A DNA stretch of 37,078 nucleotides from the NCBI GenBank assembly GCA_937127435.1, contig CAKZLZ010000058.1, positions 1 to 37,078 on the forward strand, written 5' to 3'. This document shows positions 1 to 8,514 of this stretch, in pieces. The DNA is from an uncultured Verrucomicrobiota bacterium. Its GTDB lineage: Bacteria > Verrucomicrobiota > Kiritimatiellia > SS1-B-03-39 > UBA6053. A program made the translations under genes and the position numbers. Below the pieces are notes generated by a model that saw only the letters and a list, made by a program, of their open reading frames with translations, did no database searches and had not been told where the DNA came from. Each line of letters opens with the position of its first letter. Within the stretch, counting starts at the first letter, position 1.

Positions 1-634
1 TTATATCTTCTGATCTAGATGATGCCAATAGAACACTAGCCAAAGGCGATACTATGGGGTTACTGAGAGCTTCACTAGTTTCATTCTCATGAAGTGTTGA
101 TGAACTTGTGTCTGTGTACCAATTTTTAAGTGGCAAAGGGTTCCCAACGGCAACTCCCGAGCTATCCAAACTATATGCAGTAATAGTTACAAAATCTCCC
201 ACACAAAATGCAAGTTTGTCTGATGTTAATGATATAGAACCTGGTAATAAAGCATAGTCATAAGGTTGCATACCTCCCGACCCTTCCTCAGTACCTATAT
301 TACATTCACTCATTTCACCATACACGCTTGATATGAAAGCATCAGCTGGAGCCAAATTGACCTCAGCTCCTCTATATTGAAATTCCAAATCAACTGATTC
401 GTCACACTCTACTTTATCCGGCCCGTAATATTTCCATCCGGATTTTTGGGGAGGATTGACTGTTGCAACTTGATTACTCGAAACACTTATTATGAAATCC
501 ATGTCCGTCGCCATATTATAAAAAGTGATATTGTGATACCCTGGCGATAAATCAACGCTAATAGTTGGCACCGACGCAACAGCCAAAAAAGGAACTAAAA
601 TACCTATTACTCCAATTAGTTTTATAAATTTCAT
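1..634 (-). CDS. Secreted protein of unknown function, 3' part cut by window edge
   Basis: I read this frame directly: it opens at ATG 632-634 and stays open for 211 codons to the window edge. A ribosome-binding site (AAGGTGG) lies about 9 bases upstream of the ATG. The N-terminus (MKFIKLIGVIGILVPFLAVA) is a clear signal peptide with a hydrophobic core, so the product should be exported. The rest is rich in Ser, Thr, Val and Asp with a few Cys, and looks like an extracellular beta-rich protein. I recognise no catalytic motif or family. It starts 16 bases after the stop of the truncated TPR-like gene on the same strand, so the two were probably co-transcribed. The stretch is A+T-rich compared with the sulfatase region. 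Confidence 0.7.
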   Translation of the reverse strand, partial: MKFIKLIGVIGILVPFLAVASVPTISVDLSPGYHNITFYNMATDMDFIISVSSNQVATVNPPQKSGWKYYGPDKVECDESVDLEFQYRGAEVNLAPADAFISSVYGEMSECNIGTEEGSGGMQPYDYALLPGSISLTSDKLAFCVGDFVTITAYSLDSSGVAVGNPLPLKNWYTDTSSSTLHENETSEALSNPIVSPLASVLLASSRSEDI

Positions 635-650
635 AAATAAATATCCCACC

Positions 651-977
651 TTATTTTTTCATTTGTTGATCGTAAAGCTCGTTCAAAGTATTGATATATT
701 TTTTTTCTTCAGGAAAATCCTTCTCAAATTCGACTATCTTTTGCTTCATCAGTTTTGGGTCTCCCCAAGGTCCACATCGAAGAAGTTCATTAAATCTCGC
801 ACGCAATACAAAAAATCTATCCTGCGGATACTGGGTGTAGATTTGCTCAAAATACGCACTAGCAGGCAATGGGTCACCTCTGGAGATTAATGCACAAATT
901 TCTAACAAATATGGCGCGGATGGACTGTCAGGAAAATTTAATACTAAATTATGTATACGATCAATATCAGGTTCTGG
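651..977 (-). pseudogene. C-terminal remnant of a TPR-like protein, 5' end lost at a mobile element
   Basis: The frame reads back from the stop at 651 through about 109 codons to 977, where it runs straight into the inverted-repeat element starting at 978 and stops 15 bases inside it. No good start codon or ribosome-binding site is seen within it. The residues are amphipathic helical pairs with TPR-like spacing (ASAYFEQIYTQYPQDRFF, then FNELLRCG), ending in a charged Lys-rich tail. I infer the C-terminal piece of a tetratricopeptide-type or outer-membrane-assembly-like scaffold protein whose front was lost in a rearrangement at the element. An initiation at TTG 906-908 giving an 85-aa product cannot be excluded. 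Confidence 0.55.
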
Positions 978-1294
978 GGCACTACAGGGTTTTTAGTGGG
1001 AAATGCTTGAGAAAGGCTGTGGACCAGACTCGAAGGGATGAATTTCGAAGGCTTTCGCGGAAAAACAGGAAAGCCGCCCAAGCGCTCAAAGGATCCCGTC
1101 ATCTCTTTCTATGGAATATGGACAAGATACCAGAAGGCCGCCACGAACCATTTGATGCGTCCCGGAGAGCGGCTTCAAAGACCGCGGACGTATGGGAAAG
1201 CAAAGAAGCTTTTATGCCTTCGAAAACTACAGGGTTAACATCCTGTTTTACTTCCGAGGGCTCGACATGAATCCACTAAAAACCCTGTAGTGCC
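978..1294. mobile_element. 317-bp element with 22-bp perfect terminal inverted repeats (decayed ISL3-type or MITE-like)
   Basis: Positions 978-999 begin GGCACTACAGGG and end TTAGTGG; positions 1273-1294 are the exact reverse complement over 22 bases. The interior holds a fragment of an ISL3-type transposase (1013-1213) and a third partial copy of the repeat core (ACTACAGGGTT, 1224-1234). The ends start with GG, as ISL3-family termini often do. The 8 bases outside each end (GGTTCTGG at 970-977, TCTTGTTC at 1295-1302) do not match, so no target duplication is visible. The left flank is a TPR-like gene and the right flank an IS4 transposase, which suggests a deletion or recombination joined two copies. 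The family assignment is inference. Confidence 0.65.
1013..1213 (+). pseudogene. ISL3-family transposase internal fragment
   Basis: The plus frame encodes about 67 residues starting KAVDQTRR, passing through LKGSRHLFLWNMDKIPEG and ending near VWESKEAF. This matches the general pattern of the ISL3-type DDE transposase core: the stretch before the final catalytic Glu with a (V/A)D.(V/T)RR segment, a KG(T/S)R.L.L block and a W..KEA block. No start, no DDE triad and no C-terminus remain, so it is non-functional. It lies wholly inside the inverted-repeat element, implying that element derives from an internally deleted IS. Confidence 0.6.
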
Positions 1295-1610
1295 TCTTGT
1301 TCAAACTTTTGGCAACGCCCTCCCAGATGCGCCAATCTCGCGATTCGTTTGCATTGGACAGCGTGGACCTCAAAAGAGGGACTGTAAAACTGAGATAGTG
1401 GAGTGCTTCTGGATGGGAATTGAGACAGTCCACAATATCTCGCAGTCCTTCTCTCCATGTCAATTGAGCAAAGACCATTGCAATGAATTGTTGAAGGCAA
1501 CCAAAATGTTTTACTTTGTACTCTCCATTGTACTTACTGACATGTCGGCTAAGAGTTTCTCTGTGAATTTTTTCAGTGACTTTGGATATGATGCAGAAAC
1601 CTGTTCTCAT
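1295..1610 (-). pseudogene. IS4-family transposase, N-terminal fragment (DUF4372 type)
   Basis: From the likely ATG at 1608-1610 the frame reads about 105 residues with clear IS4-family features: VSKYNGEYKVKHFGC, then FAQLTWREGLRDI, then STLSNANESRDWRIWEG. These are the DUF4372 N-terminal domain and the start of the DDE domain of IS4 transposases. Homology stops at about 1295, exactly where the 22-bp inverted repeat begins; the frame then reads 16 foreign codons to a stop at 1248. All catalytic residues are lost, so it is dead. Its outer end probably lies near 1708-1730, inside a small membrane-protein gene. Confidence 0.8.
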
Positions 1611-1706
1611 GGCCCGCCTATATCTAAGCCCTTTATCAGGCAAAAGCGTCACATATATTTTTCTTCGCAAAATAATTGAAATTATGAACTTACATAGACA
1701 GCTTCT

Positions 1707-1901
1707 TCAAACAACCGGACACGCGTAACTATCTAGAATTGAACATGATGCAAAGCCTCCAAGCACGATCGGTGCAATAACAAAAACATTCCTCCAAAAC
1801 CGCGCACTGACTTCCCACTCGAATAATGTTGTTGAGGAAAAAAGACAAGCCACCTCTCTTCTGAGGCATTCATCTACAAAACGTCTTGCCCATTGACTCA
1901 A
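1707..1901 (-). pseudogene. Small membrane-protein remnant, possibly SLATT-like, interrupted by the IS4 element
   Basis: A 64-codon minus frame starts at TTG 1899-1901. Residues near 10-30 (CLRREVACLFSSTTLFEWE) precede one hydrophobic segment (FVIAPIVLGGFASCSIL). The order, short polar helix then hydrophobic hairpin start, is reminiscent of the SLATT two-TM family linked to nucleotide-second-messenger defence, but the match is by eye and weak. After about residue 58 the frame continues as codons (ending CPVV) that look like the terminus of the IS4 element, so the gene seems cut by that insertion. It could also be a chance ORF. Confidence 0.3.
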
Positions 1902-1983
1902 AAATAAATGACACCGTGGGATTCATGGAGAAAAATCAAAAGAATTTGATTGTTATACCATAAAAACAGGATTAACTACAATA

Positions 1984-3315
1984 ATGATACCGACCACAAC
2001 TCCTAAAAATATTATCTGGGTTTTCGGGGATCAACATCGTGCACAGGCAATAGGGCATCGAGGGGATCCTAATTTACACACACCAAATATGGATCGCATG
2101 GCAGTGGAGGGAATAAGTTTTGAACAGGCGGTGGGCGGTTGCCCACTCTGTTGTCCGTTCCGCGGTTCTCTGCTATCCAGCCGATATCCCCACCAAGCCG
2201 TTCACGGGCATGAAATACAATTGGATCCAAAGATGCCTACGGTCGCTACCGCATTCAACGAGGCGGGTTATGATACTGCTTGGTTTGGCAAATGGCACGT
2301 CGACGGCCACCACGAAAGCGAAGGGCGCGGCGCACATCACATCATCCCCCCGGAGCGGCGCGGGGGGTTTAAAGTCTGGTGCGGTTTCGAAAATAACAAC
2401 AGTCAGTGGGACAGCTGGGTTCATGGTGGCGAAGGAGAAAAAGCCTTCCACTACAAACTTCCCGGCTTTGAAACCGACGCCCTAACTGATTTATTTATTG
2501 AGGACCTTCAGAAAAAGGCGAAGAGCGGCACCCCATTCTTTTCAGTACTGTCTGTGCAACCTCCTCACAACCCTTATGCTGCACCTGAAGATTTTATGGG
2601 TATGCATAACCCATCGGAACTTGAATTGCGCCAGAATGTACCGGATATTCCCCGGATAACGAAAAAGGCTAGAAAGGATTTGGCTGGGTATTACGCTATG
2701 ATCGAAAATCTTGATTGGAATCTGGGTCGCATCAGGGCCATCCTAGATAAGACAGGCATCACGGAAGATACTTGGATTCTGTTTTTCTCCGATCACGGGG
2801 ACATGCATGGCTCACATGGCCAATTCCTCAAAACCTCGCCTTTGGAAGAATCCATCCGAGTGCCATGTATTCTGGCTGGCGGCGTTCCTTTTTACGAACA
2901 TCCTGTCGGCGGGCGAGATATTCCCATGAATCATGTCGATTACGGACCAACCTCTTTGGGCCTTTGCGGTATCAAAGTTCCTGACTGGATGATGGGAACC
3001 GATTATTCAGGTATCCTTCTTCGTAATGAGCCCAAATCCCCCTATCCTGAATCTGCTTACCTACAGTTGGTCTCCCCCACTTCCCACCACAACAGCATCG
3101 ATCGTCCTTGGCGTGGCGTAGTCACTCGCGATAACTGGAAATACATCGTGTTGGAGGGTCAGCCTTGGATGATGTTCAATTTAAATGAAGATCCCTACGA
3201 ACTAGCAAACCTCGCCCATAACTCACTCTTTAGGAAGGAACGAAGACACCTTCAAAACTTATTAGAAGAGTGGATTGAAAAAACCGATGACACTTTCATC
3301 TTACCGGAAATTTGA
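1984..3315 (+). CDS. Type I (S1) sulfatase, cytoplasmic
   Basis: This 443-aa alkaline-phosphatase-fold sulfatase would hydrolyse a sulfate ester on a sugar. The signature C-x-P-x-R appears as CCPFR with C56 as the residue converted to formylglycine, followed by GSLLSSRYP. Metal-binding Asp residues occur in VFGDQH near the N-terminus and in FFSDHGDMHGSHG in the C-terminal half; GKWHVDGHH is the usual central Lys/His block. There is no signal peptide, so the protein should stay in the cytoplasm. An AGGAT site lies about 10 bases before ATG 1984. It stands alone on the plus strand, convergent with the large minus-strand operon, and is probably a peripheral member of the same carbohydrate system. 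Substrate cannot be read from sequence. Confidence 0.93.
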   Translation: MIPTTTPKNIIWVFGDQHRAQAIGHRGDPNLHTPNMDRMAVEGISFEQAVGGCPLCCPFRGSLLSSRYPHQAVHGHEIQLDPKMPTVATAFNEAGYDTAWFGKWHVDGHHESEGRGAHHIIPPERRGGFKVWCGFENNNSQWDSWVHGGEGEKAFHYKLPGFETDALTDLFIEDLQKKAKSGTPFFSVLSVQPPHNPYAAPEDFMGMHNPSELELRQNVPDIPRITKKARKDLAGYYAMIENLDWNLGRIRAILDKTGITEDTWILFFSDHGDMHGSHGQFLKTSPLEESIRVPCILAGGVPFYEHPVGGRDIPMNHVDYGPTSLGLCGIKVPDWMMGTDYSGILLRNEPKSPYPESAYLQLVSPTSHHNSIDRPWRGVVTRDNWKYIVLEGQPWMMFNLNEDPYELANLAHNSLFRKERRHLQNLLEEWIEKTDDTFILPEI

Positions 3316-3770
3316 TCAACTCCCTTTCAAATATCTTAACACATAATCCTAAAAGGAATGATCACAAACGTGCTTCATCAAAACAACTTACACAGACTTT
3401 GACAAAAATGCTGTAAATTAAGAGGGGCTATGAAAGGTTTTATACCGAAAAAAAATCGAAGCAAAGATGTGCATCGTTATTCAGTTGGAGCATGCATAAA
3501 AGCAAAAAGGCCGATATTAAACTACAACACAATATATTATTCGTACGGAATTTTGGTCAAAAAGTAATTTTATACATGCAAAAGTTTGAATAGCAAATCG
3601 ACATGCAAACTCCATTGGGTGACCTCTGCACGATATCGCTAATTGTTTCCGTCTACTAATTTGACTTGCGTAGGCCTGAATAAAAAAAAAGACTTAGCAG
3701 GAATAGCAGGATCATACGAGCACGCCTACCGCATCTCCGCTAGTGATATACAAAATTTCATTTATTAAAA
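3316..3770. other. 455-bp intergenic stretch between convergent genes
   Basis: This lies between the ends of the convergent sulfatase and GH38 genes. It is A+T-rich with no recognisable gene. A 45-codon plus-strand ORF (3430-3567, ATG preceded by GAGGGG only 2 bases upstream) encodes a basic peptide starting MKGFIPKKNRSKDVHRY. I do not recognise it and rate it unlikely to be real. A run of nine A residues near 3680-3690 gives a T-tract on the minus strand about 85 bases after the GH38 stop, but I could not find a convincing hairpin next to it. Confidence 0.5.
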
Positions 3771-6700
3771 TTAAACAGTGTGAAAGTATATACTGATCAC
3801 TTCGTAAGGCTGAAACGAAAATTTTCCGTTATTTATTCTTCTATGAACGGTGCTTTGATCTAGTCTGACTTTGGACAGCTTCCAGCCGTCGGCGGTTTTG
3901 AGAGTCACGGTTCCGCGTTGACCGGCCACTTCGTGGAACCTGAGAAACCAGCCTCCTTTTTCGTTGGGTTGGATCCAATGAGGAATCAGGGTGTCCCCGC
4001 CTTCAATTGCTTCGAGAACAGGTGGAGTTTCATCTCCCTTGTAAGATATAGGAGCGGTAAATAGGGTATCTGCCACCATCGCGGGTTGCTCCTCACGGGG
4101 GAGGTCGAGTGCATACCGTCCCACTGCCAATTCGATATGGTGGATGCCCAGATCGCTATGTTCGGGTAGGTCTTTCAGTCGGCTTAACTGGCGTGGCCAC
4201 GCAGACTTATGACCTTCCATACCTGTCACCCGTGGGCTACGGACCAAACTGATGCCCACGTCTCCCGCGCGGACGCTGGCCCCGTATTTATCCTGGGTGG
4301 CGACATAGAGTCCTTGACGTTCCCCGTCATCGAATACGGCCAGATAACGGCTGAAGGGCACTTCCCACATCCCTTCGGCAATCATGCTGTTGGGAATTTG
4401 TGCCCGCAACACGGAACCGAAAGGCGAGCCGTAACGGGCGTGGGATGCACCGTAGCGTGTGGGGAAGCGAAGTTTAAGCAGAGTGTTAATATCCTGCCAA
4501 TCCAAGTCGATTTTGATATGCACCTGCGGGCTGCCGGCCTCAAGGTAGAAAATGACAGAGGCGTGACTTCTCTTTCCCACGGCCCGGGAGATTCGGAAAC
4601 CTTTGCGGTGTTCCCCTTCCTGCCAGCTTTCGATTTCAGGTTTGGCGTTGCAAACGGTTCCTAAACTTAAGACATGACGGTCGATATCCCAAGGTTCAAA
4701 ATTGGCGGCTTGATCGGGGTAGAGGACCAATTGTCCTAGAGGCTCGCTACTTGGTACTTCGAGTCCGTCCCAAGTCAGGGACTCTATCCATCCGCTGCTG
4801 TTAATATTGAAAGAAGTCCGATCATTGGAAACCTTGCGACCTTTCAGCTCAACCGGAGCGGGAGAATCAATTTGGGCGGATGCGACCGATGTTCCTCGAA
4901 CCGCAGGTAGAAGGAGGTATTGCGCTTCACCTGTCGAAGGGCTGTGCCAGTACTTCAGCGGAATGGCATGCGGATTAAACAAGCAGTCGTTCTTTTGTGA
5001 TTTCGAGGAAAGCGTTTGTATACTGAGTGCGTGCTGTTCTTCGGCGAGGTTTTTGAGTTCTGGCAGGCCTTCCTGATAGACGTCCCAAACCGAACTGCCG
5101 GGGATATAGTCATGGAACTGGGCGAACACCAGACGTTTCCATGCGTGGGTCCACTCGATCGATTTTCCGGTGGCGGCGGATACGGCTTCACTGATTTGCA
5201 GCGCGCGTTCCAGATTCCGAAACAAGGCTTTAAGATTTCCGTGGGTGGTGTAGGTTCCGCGGTGATACTCCAGATAACATTCTCCTTTGTGGGTAGGAAA
5301 TTTTGCTTTGTCCACGGAAAGCCGATCAAAGAAATCTTCCGGTTGCCCCCATTCAAGTGAAGGTAATCCGGGCAGACCATCCAGACGGCGGGCGCGTTCC
5401 AACATGGTCGCGGTGGTGCCACCTCCACCATCGCCATAGCCGGTGGGCAATAGAAATTCTTCATGCACATCCGCCTGCATATTCCCTTTCATAGGGGAGA
5501 TGAGGTCATTCACATTCATGTGGGTGACGTAGTTGGATGCCTGAGTAACATGGGCGAGGATTTCGGAACCGTCGTTTCCTTTCCATATAAAACTACTGTA
5601 GGGGAATTGATTGACTGCGTTCCAAGTCATCTTGGTGGTGAAGAAATAGTCGACACCGTGCTGTTTCATGATCTGCGGAAGGCAGGCTGAGTAGCCGAAC
5701 ACGTCCGGTAACCAAGTTAGTTTAGAGGGTTCTCCATTGATTTCACGAAAAGCTTTTTGCCCGATTTCAAAGCTCCGACTCAAGGCTTCGCCACAGGCGA
5801 TCAGGGTGTCGGATTCTACGTACATGGCGCCGGTGGCCTGCCAGGTTCCGGCCTTGATGCGTTTGGAGACGGCATCGTACAAACCCGGTTCGCGGGTTTT
5901 GACGGCTTCGTAACTGGCGGGCTGACTGTAAGCGAAACGGAATTCAGGATATTCATCCATCAGCCGGTTGGCCGTAGCAAAAACATTGACGGCTTTCAGT
6001 TCGCCGATGCGTTCCGGCCAGATCCAGACCAAGTCGACGTGGGCATGGCCGGTGAGGAGACAGGTGGAAAATTCGGCGTCGACTTTTAATTCCTTGTAGG
6101 CTTTGGCCAGATGTTTCCGCATGGCCGAACGGCCTTTGGTCTCCCAGACATCGACAGCTTCGTCGGTCCACCGCAACAGACGACGGAAAGCGGGGGAGTA
6201 GGAATCGATTTTAGGTTGGAGTCCGGAGCCGTAGACCGCTTGGGGGATTTCAGGGGCTTCGCGGGTGCGACGATCCAGCGCCAGGTCAAAAAGACATTTT
6301 AAATCATGGTAGGCGTGCCAGGCTTCGTGATTGCGTTGTACGAGCGATGCCTCTTTAAATAAAGCGCCCGCGGGTGTCATGCCATTGGCTTCGTGATGCC
6401 AGATGGCGCTTTGCACGCAGCTGGACTGAATCCACACTTCCTGAATTCCCTGGGGCAGTAAGCAGTGGTCATGAGCAACGTTAAATCCCCAATAAGGTTG
6501 GTCATTGATATAAAGGGTAGCTTCGCCTTGATCCTGCCAATGCAACCAGTCGTTTTTCCCGGTGGGGGCTTCAAATTCAATCCGGCACCAGCGCTGATCG
6601 AACAACTTTCCCCAATGACTCCCCGATTTTTGAACGGAACGTTTCAGGAGTTTTGCTTCCTCTAAAGAGCATTGTACCGGTTGGGGGCGAGACGATTCCA

Positions 6701-6803
6701 CAGTCAAGGAACGTTTAGATTCCCAAATTTGTTCAGAAAGACGGTTTACCGCGGATTGAACACGGGGAAGAATGAGTTGAGGGAGTGTATTGTGGGGTAG
6801 CAT
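3771..6803 (-). CDS. Alpha-mannosidase, glycoside hydrolase family GH38
   Basis: This 1010-aa retaining alpha-mannosidase is probably cytoplasmic because no signal peptide is present. The GH38 zinc/catalytic features are clear: GHAHVD (H253, H255, D257), ESDTLIACGEA, and the nucleophile Asp in WLPDVFGYS (D367), with a further His-Asp site in VFAQFHDYIPGSS in the three-helix region. The N-terminal 240 residues form the usual beta-sandwich cap (TLYINDQPYWGF) of class II/ManB-like GH38 enzymes, and the C-terminal half is the large beta domain. It is the last gene of the minus-strand series, 60 bases after the GH13 gene. It would remove alpha-mannose residues from oligosaccharides, the strongest clue that the operon targets a mannose-containing glycan. 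Exact linkage is unknown. Confidence 0.95.
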   Translation of the reverse strand: MLPHNTLPQLILPRVQSAVNRLSEQIWESKRSLTVESSRPQPVQCSLEEAKLLKRSVQKSGSHWGKLFDQRWCRIEFEAPTGKNDWLHWQDQGEATLYINDQPYWGFNVAHDHCLLPQGIQEVWIQSSCVQSAIWHHEANGMTPAGALFKEASLVQRNHEAWHAYHDLKCLFDLALDRRTREAPEIPQAVYGSGLQPKIDSYSPAFRRLLRWTDEAVDVWETKGRSAMRKHLAKAYKELKVDAEFSTCLLTGHAHVDLVWIWPERIGELKAVNVFATANRLMDEYPEFRFAYSQPASYEAVKTREPGLYDAVSKRIKAGTWQATGAMYVESDTLIACGEALSRSFEIGQKAFREINGEPSKLTWLPDVFGYSACLPQIMKQHGVDYFFTTKMTWNAVNQFPYSSFIWKGNDGSEILAHVTQASNYVTHMNVNDLISPMKGNMQADVHEEFLLPTGYGDGGGGTTATMLERARRLDGLPGLPSLEWGQPEDFFDRLSVDKAKFPTHKGECYLEYHRGTYTTHGNLKALFRNLERALQISEAVSAATGKSIEWTHAWKRLVFAQFHDYIPGSSVWDVYQEGLPELKNLAEEQHALSIQTLSSKSQKNDCLFNPHAIPLKYWHSPSTGEAQYLLLPAVRGTSVASAQIDSPAPVELKGRKVSNDRTSFNINSSGWIESLTWDGLEVPSSEPLGQLVLYPDQAANFEPWDIDRHVLSLGTVCNAKPEIESWQEGEHRKGFRISRAVGKRSHASVIFYLEAGSPQVHIKIDLDWQDINTLLKLRFPTRYGASHARYGSPFGSVLRAQIPNSMIAEGMWEVPFSRYLAVFDDGERQGLYVATQDKYGASVRAGDVGISLVRSPRVTGMEGHKSAWPRQLSRLKDLPEHSDLGIHHIELAVGRYALDLPREEQPAMVADTLFTAPISYKGDETPPVLEAIEGGDTLIPHWIQPNEKGGWFLRFHEVAGQRGTVTLKTADGWKLSKVRLDQSTVHRRINNGKFSFQPYEVISIYFHTV

Positions 6804-6863
6804 AAAAGTGCCTTTTTACGTGAAATAAATCCTAGTCATTAAGGGGGTAGTAATGACCAATTG

Positions 6864-8501
6864 TTATCCGATTGAGGTACCAGCATCCACATTATAAATC
6901 CCGTAGGAAACAGCGGACATTACCAACTCGCTTGCCCCTCCTTTCGTTTCCCGTTCCACACCATATTTTTTAAGGTGGTAAAGAATCGTATACCGTTTCG
7001 GGATGTTCACCCGTTGGGGTTCCGCGGAGGGATTGATAGCCACTAAAATATTTTCCTCATCCGTATACCGGAGAAACAGCAAAGGATACTTATTTTTTCG
7101 GCCGTGAATAATTTTGAAGTTTCCGTTCGATCCCATGGCGGGATGTGCGTGACGCAAAGCCGAAAGACTCCGGAGATGCGATAACAATGAGTCGGAGCTG
7201 GCACCCTGTGCTTTAACTGTGGGGCGATTGGGGTCTGGATCAAGTGGTAGATAGAGATCTTCGGCTTCGGCGCTAGAAAATCCTGCATTTCGGCTACCAT
7301 CCCACTGCATCGGAGTACGACTTCCCACCCGCCCAAAACCTCCTTCTTTGGATGAGAGCCCTTCGACATAAGACATCCCAATTTCGTCTCCATAATACAG
7401 ATAAGGAATTCCAGGCATACTCCACAGAAATGCGTAGATAACTTTTAAGTCGGCTATAGAACGATGACAACGTATACGGGTCAAATCATGATTTCCGGTA
7501 GGGAGTGATATATACCCTTTTTCCCGGGTCGCCTCAAAATGCTCGAGATAATGGCCAAGGAAGCGGCTGATATCCCCCTTCCCCTCCCGATCAAAAAAAC
7601 TGTGGCCGTTCGTCGCACCTGGCGTATCAAAACTGTCCCTATTTTGTTCATCACGAAATAGGGAGGTATAAGCATCGTTATTAAAATGAATCATAAAATC
7701 CATATGAAAACCCGCCTCCAAAGCATGCTTTGGAAACGACCATTCGGCGATCAACACGCACTCTGGATATTCCGTATCAAACATTGCACGTACATCCTGC
7801 CAGAATTCAATGGTACCCACCCGGTCGGGATCGGCCTTCACCAGCGATGCGGCCATGTCAACCCTGAATCCGTCAGCACCCAAATCCATCCAATAGCGCA
7901 TGATGTCTTTCATCTCTTGCCTCACCGCCAAGACGTCTGGATGATCGGTAGGTAATTGCCAAGGCTTCTCAGGATCCGGATTCTGAAATCCAAAATTTAA
8001 AGCGGGTTGAAAATGAAAGAAGTTAGGTAGATAAGCGGCATTCCGATCACTGAACCCTCGAATAAGCGGCATTTCAGAGGTACTTTCAGTCCAGGCATTA
8101 TCCGTCCACACATACCAATTTGTATATTTATTTGGTACGGGTTCAGCGGAAGCCTTAAACCATGGATGCTCAATCGAAGTATGCCCCGCGACCAAGTCCA
8201 AGGTCACCTTCATTTCTCGCGCATGCGCTTCCTCGAACAAACGAATCAAATCCTGATTAGACCCAAAGCGCGGATCCACTTTTCGGTAATCACTCACATC
8301 ATAACCCGCATCACCAAAAGGTGAAACAAAACATGGATTTAGCCATATTGCATTACAGCCCAATGACTTAATATAGTCTAATTTTTTAATAACCCCAGGT
8401 AAATCCCCAATACCATCCCCATTGGTATCCAGAAAACTCTGCGGGTATACTTCATAAAAAATTGAATCTTTAAGCCAAGAAGGGCAGTTTTTAGCAGACA
8501 T
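6864..8501 (-). CDS. Alpha-glucosidase/alpha-amylase-like enzyme, glycoside hydrolase family GH13
   Basis: This 545-aa (beta/alpha)8 enzyme is probably cytoplasmic, without a signal peptide. Conserved regions appear in order: FYEVYPQSF with NGDGIGDL, LDLVAGHTS, GFRVDMAAS carrying nucleophile D215, LIAEWS carrying acid/base E253, and PTGNHD carrying the transition-state stabiliser D339. A short C-terminal beta domain follows (ILVAINPSAEPQRVNIPK). The layout resembles alpha-glucosidase or trehalulose/oligo-1,6-glucosidase-type GH13 members rather than an extracellular amylase. It starts 13 bases after the stop of the upstream sulfatase gene. In this context it may act on alpha-glucosyl or another alpha-linked sugar released by the pathway; specificity cannot be fixed by eye. 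Confidence 0.92.
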   Translation of the reverse strand: MSAKNCPSWLKDSIFYEVYPQSFLDTNGDGIGDLPGVIKKLDYIKSLGCNAIWLNPCFVSPFGDAGYDVSDYRKVDPRFGSNQDLIRLFEEAHAREMKVTLDLVAGHTSIEHPWFKASAEPVPNKYTNWYVWTDNAWTESTSEMPLIRGFSDRNAAYLPNFFHFQPALNFGFQNPDPEKPWQLPTDHPDVLAVRQEMKDIMRYWMDLGADGFRVDMAASLVKADPDRVGTIEFWQDVRAMFDTEYPECVLIAEWSFPKHALEAGFHMDFMIHFNNDAYTSLFRDEQNRDSFDTPGATNGHSFFDREGKGDISRFLGHYLEHFEATREKGYISLPTGNHDLTRIRCHRSIADLKVIYAFLWSMPGIPYLYYGDEIGMSYVEGLSSKEGGFGRVGSRTPMQWDGSRNAGFSSAEAEDLYLPLDPDPNRPTVKAQGASSDSLLSHLRSLSALRHAHPAMGSNGNFKIIHGRKNKYPLLFLRYTDEENILVAINPSAEPQRVNIPKRYTILYHLKKYGVERETKGGASELVMSAVSYGIYNVDAGTSIG

Positions 8502-8514
8502 CTTTTTTCAGTCC

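Noticed and set aside
3679..3720. Intrinsic terminator for the GH38 gene at the nine-base T-tract on the minus strand
   Set aside because: No inverted repeat of useful length precedes the T-tract; the AGCAGG copies nearby are direct, not inverted, repeats.
4209..6580. Several plus- and minus-strand ORFs within the GH38 gene
   Set aside because: They are shadow frames of a gene with intact GH38 motifs; none has a ribosome-binding site or recognisable domain.
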